64,000 nt of DNA. Origin: Phycisphaerales bacterium (lineage in GTDB: Bacteria; Planctomycetota; Phycisphaerae; Phycisphaerales; UBA1924). A program made the position numbers and the translations under genes. The stretch lies in NCBI GenBank assembly GCA_019744815.1, contig JAIEUA010000010.1, positions 310,001 through 374,000 on the forward strand, given 5' to 3'. This document shows, piece by piece, positions 60,658 through 64,000 of the stretch (within the stretch, counting starts at the first letter, position 1; every line of letters starts with the position of its first letter). The notes under the pieces are model-generated. The model was not told where the DNA came from. It did no database searches and worked only from the letters and a program-made list of their open reading frames with translations.

Positions 60658-60897
60658 TCAGTCGTTCTTGCACGAGCCTTCCTCGGTTCCCGCGCTCAAG
60701 AGTTTCTCGCCCTGCTCGGGAGTCATCGAGCCCTCGGCGATGTACGCCGCGATCTCCCGACGGGTCGCCTCCTTGGCCCGACCGACCAAGGCCGCACGGA
60801 TGCTGGACGCGATAATCCACACCACCGCGACCACGCCTGCGATCCCAAGCGTGATCACCTTCAGGATGTCGTCGTCCGCCAGCGCCAGCGTCCACAT
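60658..60897 (-). CDS. Small membrane protein with IAEGxMTPEQGEKL motif (copy 2)
   Basis: 79 residues: a membrane helix at about 12-32 (LKVITLGIAGVVAVVWIIASS), linker, then RREIAAYIAEGSMTPEQGEK at about 46-65 and the tail LLSAGTEEGSCKND. GGAG lies 8 bases upstream of the ATG at 60897. It differs in the helix and tail from its neighbours but keeps the motif almost unchanged, meaning strong constraint on that region. It is 17 bases from the gene before it and 22 from the next. Confidence 0.82.
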   Translation of the reverse strand: MWTLALADDDILKVITLGIAGVVAVVWIIASSIRAALVGRAKEATRREIAAYIAEGSMTPEQGEKLLSAGTEEGSCKND

Positions 60898-60914
60898 GCG
60901 TCGTCTCCGTTGGT

Positions 60915-61163
60915 TCAGAACTCTTTCGGCTTCCCCGCCGCCATCAGCTTCTCGCCCTGCTCAGGCGACAGCGAGCCCTCGGCGATGAACGCCGCGATCT
61001 CACGTCGCGTCCGCTCCCTCGCGATCCCCACCGCCGCGCCCGCGATCGACTTCACCACGGAGACGACCACGATCGTGCCGCAGATCAAGGCCCACGGCAA
61101 GTAGCCGCTCCGAACGATCTCTTGCAGGACCGTCGCGTCACCCGTCTGCGCCAGCAATTCCAT
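60915..61163 (-). CDS. Small membrane protein with IAEGxMTPEQGEKL motif (copy 1, operon leader)
   Basis: 82 residues. A polar start (MELLAQTGDATVLQEIVR), a membrane helix at about 22-48 (LPWALICGTIVVVSVVKSIAGAAVG), then RTRREIAAFIAEGSLSPEQG at about 51-70 and EKLMAAGKPKEF. The ATG at 61163 has a strong GGGGAGG about 6 bases upstream; a much longer open frame to 62069 is a shadow of the aat gene. It is first in the array and so probably carries the operon promoter, in the 165 bases before the divergent aat start. Confidence 0.82.
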   Translation of the reverse strand: MELLAQTGDATVLQEIVRSGYLPWALICGTIVVVSVVKSIAGAAVGIARERTRREIAAFIAEGSLSPEQGEKLMAAGKPKEF

Positions 61164-61328
61164 AGGTCCTCCCCGGCCGAAGCCCTTCAAGCCAACCCAT
61201 CCATCCACCCCGCCGCTTCTTGGGAATCCACCGGACCCCGTTTCAGCACTCTGAGTATCGCACAAATCCCGTCCAAAGCAACGGGTTTCCCCGTTCCGTT
61301 CGTCGCCCCGGCGTGGCATAATCGGCCG

Positions 61329-62108
61329 GTGCCCGCCGACGCCCACAACCCCGAGCCCCCGCCGTCGCCCGACGGCCCGCTCCGCTCCGACGACCAGCTC
61401 GTCGACTTCATCCTCCAGGGCTACCGCCGCGGCTGGTTCCTGATGGCCGACCCGCGCGAGCACACCGACGTCATTGAGTGGGTCCAGCCCCGCCACCGCG
61501 CCCTCATCCCCCTCGACGATCGCTTCCGCGTCGCACGATCGCTCGCCCAGCGGGTGCGCTCGCGGCGCTTCCTCGTCACCACCGACCACGCCTTCGCCAA
61601 TGTCATCAGTGCCTGCGCCAGCGTTCCCCGCCCTCGTGACGCGGGAGACGACGGGACATCGTCCACCTGGCTCTGCCCCGGCATCATCCGGGCCTTCCTC
61701 GCGCTGCACAACAAGGGCCACGCCCACAGCATCGAGGCATGGCTCCCCGTCTCCCAAACCCCCAGGCCCGCCGCGGAATTGCTCCTCGTCCGCAACCTCG
61801 GCCCGCAGTCCACGCCTCATGTTCTCGTCGGCGGTCTCTACGGCGTCGCCCTCGGCCGCGTCTTCTGCGGCGAGTCCATGTTCCACCGCCCCGACCTCGG
61901 CGGCACCGACGCCAGCAAGGTCTGCCTCGTCCACCTCGTCCACCACCTCCGCCGCCGCGGCTTCGCGATACTCGACTCCCAGATCGCCAACGACCACGTC
62001 GCCCAGTTCGGCATGGAAGAAGTCCCCGCCGAGGAGTATCTCGCGCAACTCGCCCAAGTGCGCGACCAAAGCACGCAGTGGCAGCCCTTCACCCCATGCG
62101 CACTGTGA
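61329..62108 (+). CDS. aat: Leucyl/phenylalanyl-tRNA-protein transferase
   Basis: 259 residues, GTG start at 61329. It adds Leu or Phe to N-terminal Arg/Lys of proteins, marking them for ClpAP. LVDFILQGYRRGWFLMADPRE matches the opening of the family, and GGLYGVALGRVFCGESMFHRPDLGGTDASKVCLVHLVHHLRRRGFAILDSQIANDHVAQFGMEEVPAEEYLAQL is the hallmark core. The canonical WWSPDPR region reads EWVQPRHRALIPLD here, so the N-terminal pocket is divergent. It is longer than the E. coli enzyme (234). Divergent from the small-membrane-protein operon. Confidence 0.88.
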   Translation: MPADAHNPEPPPSPDGPLRSDDQLVDFILQGYRRGWFLMADPREHTDVIEWVQPRHRALIPLDDRFRVARSLAQRVRSRRFLVTTDHAFANVISACASVPRPRDAGDDGTSSTWLCPGIIRAFLALHNKGHAHSIEAWLPVSQTPRPAAELLLVRNLGPQSTPHVLVGGLYGVALGRVFCGESMFHRPDLGGTDASKVCLVHLVHHLRRRGFAILDSQIANDHVAQFGMEEVPAEEYLAQLAQVRDQSTQWQPFTPCAL

Positions 62109-62112
62109 TCAA

Positions 62113-62145
62113 GGGTGCCACTGCCCAGCGCCTCGCTGGGCAGTG
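62113..62145. repeat. Family D palindrome, copy 1
   Basis: GGGTGC, then CACTGCCCAGC (62119-62129) pairing perfectly with GCTGGGCAGTG (62135-62145). It starts 4 bases after the aat stop and could help end transcription, but no T-run follows and two more copies lie within 600 bases. Confidence 0.85.
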
Positions 62146-62166
62146 ATTTCGCTCACCCCTCCGCAA

Positions 62167-62592
62167 CTAATTCGTCGGCCACACCCCCGGCGTCACCAGC
62201 TCCGCCAGATGCCCGTCCGGATCGCGGAAGTACACGCTCGTCCCGCCCCGCTCCCAACGCATCTCGCCCTCGATCGCCACGCCCTCGGCGGCCAGATGCG
62301 CCCGCCACGCCGCAAGCTCCGATTCCTCGATCGCGAACGCGAAGTGCGTCGTCCCCAGCGAGTCCGACGGCGGAATCGTGCCGCCTTCAAACCGCAGCGT
62401 CTGCACCGACCCACCCTTTTTGAACAGCAAGAACACCTGCCCGCCCGGCATGCCCAGCGCACAGATCCGGGGATCGTCGCTCGCCGGGTTCAACGCTCGC
62501 AGGCCCAGCACCCGCTCGTACCACGCCCGTGACGCCGCCACGTCATCGACGTAGATCGCTGTTTCCAGAAACCGTGTCAATCGTGGCGTCAT
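62167..62592 (-). CDS. VOC-family (glyoxalase/dioxygenase fold) protein
   Basis: 141 residues with two beta-alpha-beta-beta-beta repeats: RFLETAIYVDDVAASRAWYERVLGLRAL first, then THFAFAIEESELAAWRAHLAAEGVAIEGEM, and SVYFRDPDGHLAELVTPG carrying the usual C-terminal metal-site Glu. Members bind small hydrophobic or thiol-linked ligands; which one is unknown. It sits between two family D palindromes, convergent with aat. Confidence 0.9.
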   Translation of the reverse strand: MTPRLTRFLETAIYVDDVAASRAWYERVLGLRALNPASDDPRICALGMPGGQVFLLFKKGGSVQTLRFEGGTIPPSDSLGTTHFAFAIEESELAAWRAHLAAEGVAIEGEMRWERGGTSVYFRDPDGHLAELVTPGVWPTN

Positions 62593-62621
62593 GCACGCTC
62601 CGATACCGGTCCACGCATTCC

Positions 62622-62732
62622 GGGTGCCACTGCCCAGCGCTTCGCTGGGCAGTGAAGAGACATCCAGTCACACGGGCGCATCCGAACACTCAGACCTTCC
62701 ACTGCCGAGCGAAGCGCTCGGCAGTGGCACCC
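62622..62732. repeat. Family D palindromes, copies 2 and 3, facing each other
   Basis: Copy 2: GGGTGC plus CACTGCCCAGC/GCTGGGCAGTG (62622-62654), nearly identical to copy 1. Copy 3: CACTGCCGAGCG/CGCTCGGCAGTG (62700-62726) followed by GCACCC, in the reverse orientation. The pair forms an outer inverted repeat bounded by GGGTGC and GCACCC, 45 bases apart, in the gap between the VOC gene and argS. Such a layout is seen in small non-autonomous elements. Confidence 0.8.
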
Positions 62733-62734
62733 GA

Positions 62735-64000
62735 TCACATCCGCTCCACCACAGGAATCCCCAGCGTCCTGAGCCCATCTTCCAACACCTTCCCCGTCAA
62801 CTCGCACAAACGCAGCCGCGCCCGCATCGTCGCCTCGTCCGGCGCTGCCAACACGGGACACGCATCAAAGAAGCTGCTGAACGAACCCGCCAGCTCATAC
62901 AGATACGTACACAACCGGTGCGGCTCGCACGCATCACCTGTCGCCTTCAGCGCACCCGGATACTTCAAGAGCGCCAACGCCAGCATCTTTTCTTGCGGCT
63001 GCGCAATCGAGAGCACTCCACCCTCAACACTTACGCCGCGCTCCTTCGCCTTGCGGAAGATGCTCTTGATCCGCACCAGGGCGTACAGCAAATACGGCCC
63101 GGTGTTCCCCTCAAACGCCAGCATCCGATCGAACGAGAACACGTAGTCCTTCACCCGGTCGTTGCACAGGTCCGCGTACTTCATCGCCGCCACGCCCAGC
63201 GACTCGGCCAAGGTCTTCACCTCGCCCTCGCTCATCGCGTCGCCTTCCTTCGCCCGCGCGCGAATCCCCGCGCTCGCCCGCTCCCCCGCCTCGTCGATCA
63301 GCGACTGCAGGTTCACGTTCTCGCCGCTGCGGGTCTTGAACGGCCGGCCATCCTCACCCAGCACGCTGCCGAACGCCGCGTGCTCCATGATCGCGACCTT
63401 GCCCGTCTTGGGGTTCGTCGCATATCCGGCCTTGGTCGCCGCGCCGAAGCACTGGCGCAGATGCAGGTTCTGCCGCGCATCGATCACGTACACCAGCCGA
63501 TCCGCGTGCATCGTCTGCACCCGCCGCCGGATGCCCGCGATGTCGGTCGTTGCGTACAAAAACCCGCCGTCGGTCTTGCGCACCAGGCACGGCTCCTTGA
63601 TGCTTCCAAACTCCGGAGCATCCACCCGCACCACCAGCGCGCCCTGATCCAGCTCCGCGATGCCGCGCTTCTCGAGGTCCGCCACCATCGGCGCCAGCTC
63701 CTCGGCGTACGTCGATTCCCCCGCGCTGTGCTCGTCGGTCACATTCACGTGCAGCCGCTTGCACACCGCCAGGCACACATCCATCGTGATCTTCTGGATC
63801 TTTTTCCACACGCCGAACGTCTCGGCGTCGTGCGCCTGCAGCTTCACCAGCACCTGCCGCGCGTCCAAAAACGCCTCGGTCGCGCCGTTCACCTGCTCCT
63901 CGCACTCCGCCGTCGCCTTGGGCCCCAGCCCGAACTTCTTGCACGCCTCCAGCCCCGCCAGATCGCGCTGGCACTCCGCCTGCGCCGCCTTGTACGCGGC
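62735..64000 (-). CDS. argS: Arginyl-tRNA synthetase, C-terminal part (runs off the window)
   Basis: The frame is open to the right edge, so only about 421 C-terminal codons are seen. Class Ia features: DQGALVVRVDAPEFG, KEPCLVRKTDGGFLYATTDIAGIRRRV (ATP-site region), DRLVYVIDARQNLHLRQCFGAATKAGY, MEHAAFGSVLGEDGRPFKTRSGENVNLQSLIDEAGERA with the KMSKS-equivalent KTRSG, and the anticodon-binding helical domain to the end (YAALVRIKSIFRKAKERG-like, FDACPVLAAPDEATMRARLRLCELTGKVLEDGLRTLGI). The product charges tRNA-Arg. The stop is 3 bases past the palindrome cluster. Confidence 0.95.
   Translation of the reverse strand, partial: AAYKAAQAECQRDLAGLEACKKFGLGPKATAECEEQVNGATEAFLDARQVLVKLQAHDAETFGVWKKIQKITMDVCLAVCKRLHVNVTDEHSAGESTYAEELAPMVADLEKRGIAELDQGALVVRVDAPEFGSIKEPCLVRKTDGGFLYATTDIAGIRRRVQTMHADRLVYVIDARQNLHLRQCFGAATKAGYATNPKTGKVAIMEHAAFGSVLGEDGRPFKTRSGENVNLQSLIDEAGERASAGIRARAKEGDAMSEGEVKTLAESLGVAAMKYADLCNDRVKDYVFSFDRMLAFEGNTGPYLLYALVRIKSIFRKAKERGVSVEGGVLSIAQPQEKMLALALLKYPGALKATGDACEPHRLCTYLYELAGSFSSFFDACPVLAAPDEATMRARLRLCELTGKVLEDGLRTLGIPVVERM

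Noticed and set aside
1..64000. tRNA or rRNA genes
   Set aside because: I looked for T-loop and conserved rRNA patterns on both strands and found only chance matches inside coding regions (for example GGTTCGAAAT near 22846, within the Old Yellow Enzyme gene). A scan with a covariance model would settle it.

Overview
The window is a high-GC, densely coded stretch of a bacterial chromosome. It most likely comes from a planctomycete of the Phycisphaerae/Phycisphaerales type. The signs are secreted proteins with GC-type dockerin repeats, Arg-rich C-terminal sorting tails after a hydrophobic segment, many unrelated glycosyltransferases and methyltransferases scattered along both strands, weak or absent Shine-Dalgarno sites before many genes, and many palindromic intergenic repeats. 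This assignment is inference from gene content; no rRNA or tRNA gene is visible.

Layout. 0-6 kb: fatty acid desaturase, a gene-poor gap, a dockerin-tagged secreted protein, a methyltransferase and an unrecognised envelope protein. 6-12.6 kb: GT4 glycosyltransferase, DegT sugar aminotransferase, a second dockerin protein, a NodU/CmcH-type carbamoyltransferase, and pyrE. 12.6-21.8 kb: two exported proteins of unknown role, a TPR/SPINDLY-type O-GlcNAc transferase, a GAF-SpoIIE phosphatase, and three glycan genes. 21.8-26.1 kb: two SDR oxidoreductases, an Old Yellow Enzyme, a small conserved protein and a YeiH-type exporter. 26.2-28.6 kb: a strongly structured leader followed by tandem duplicated secreted proteins and a lipoprotein. 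28.7-36.5 kb: S1/P1 nuclease, an unrecognised protein with weak BshC resemblance, a GT2, an OprO/OprP-type porin and a divergent PhoB/PhoR pair, which together look like a phosphate-acquisition neighbourhood. 36.5-50.3 kb: a membrane protein, an Eis-like acetyltransferase, a second glycan block (two glycosyltransferases, three methyltransferases, asparagine synthase), serA and a GH38 alpha-mannosidase. 50.3-59.6 kb: DevC/DevB export pair, a TrmH-family RNA methyltransferase, uppP, a lipoprotein amidase, and a three-gene polysaccharide export/modification operon flanked by two copies of one palindrome. 59.7-64 kb: an operon of small membrane proteins with a YkgJ gene, then aat, a VOC protein and the 3' part of argS.

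How it fits together: the dominant theme is the cell surface. Glycosyltransferases, sugar aminotransferase, FkbM and other methyltransferases, carbamoyltransferase, AsnB-type amidotransferase, a Wzt-like ATPase, UppP and a peptidoglycan amidase together could build, decorate, export and remodel surface glycans, although they are scattered in short runs rather than in one locus.

The least explained system is the five-gene minus-strand operon at 59743-61163. It encodes three paralogous small membrane proteins that share one C-terminal motif, a 35-residue membrane peptide and a YkgJ cysteine-cluster protein. The structured leader at 26267-26366 is the second most interesting signal.
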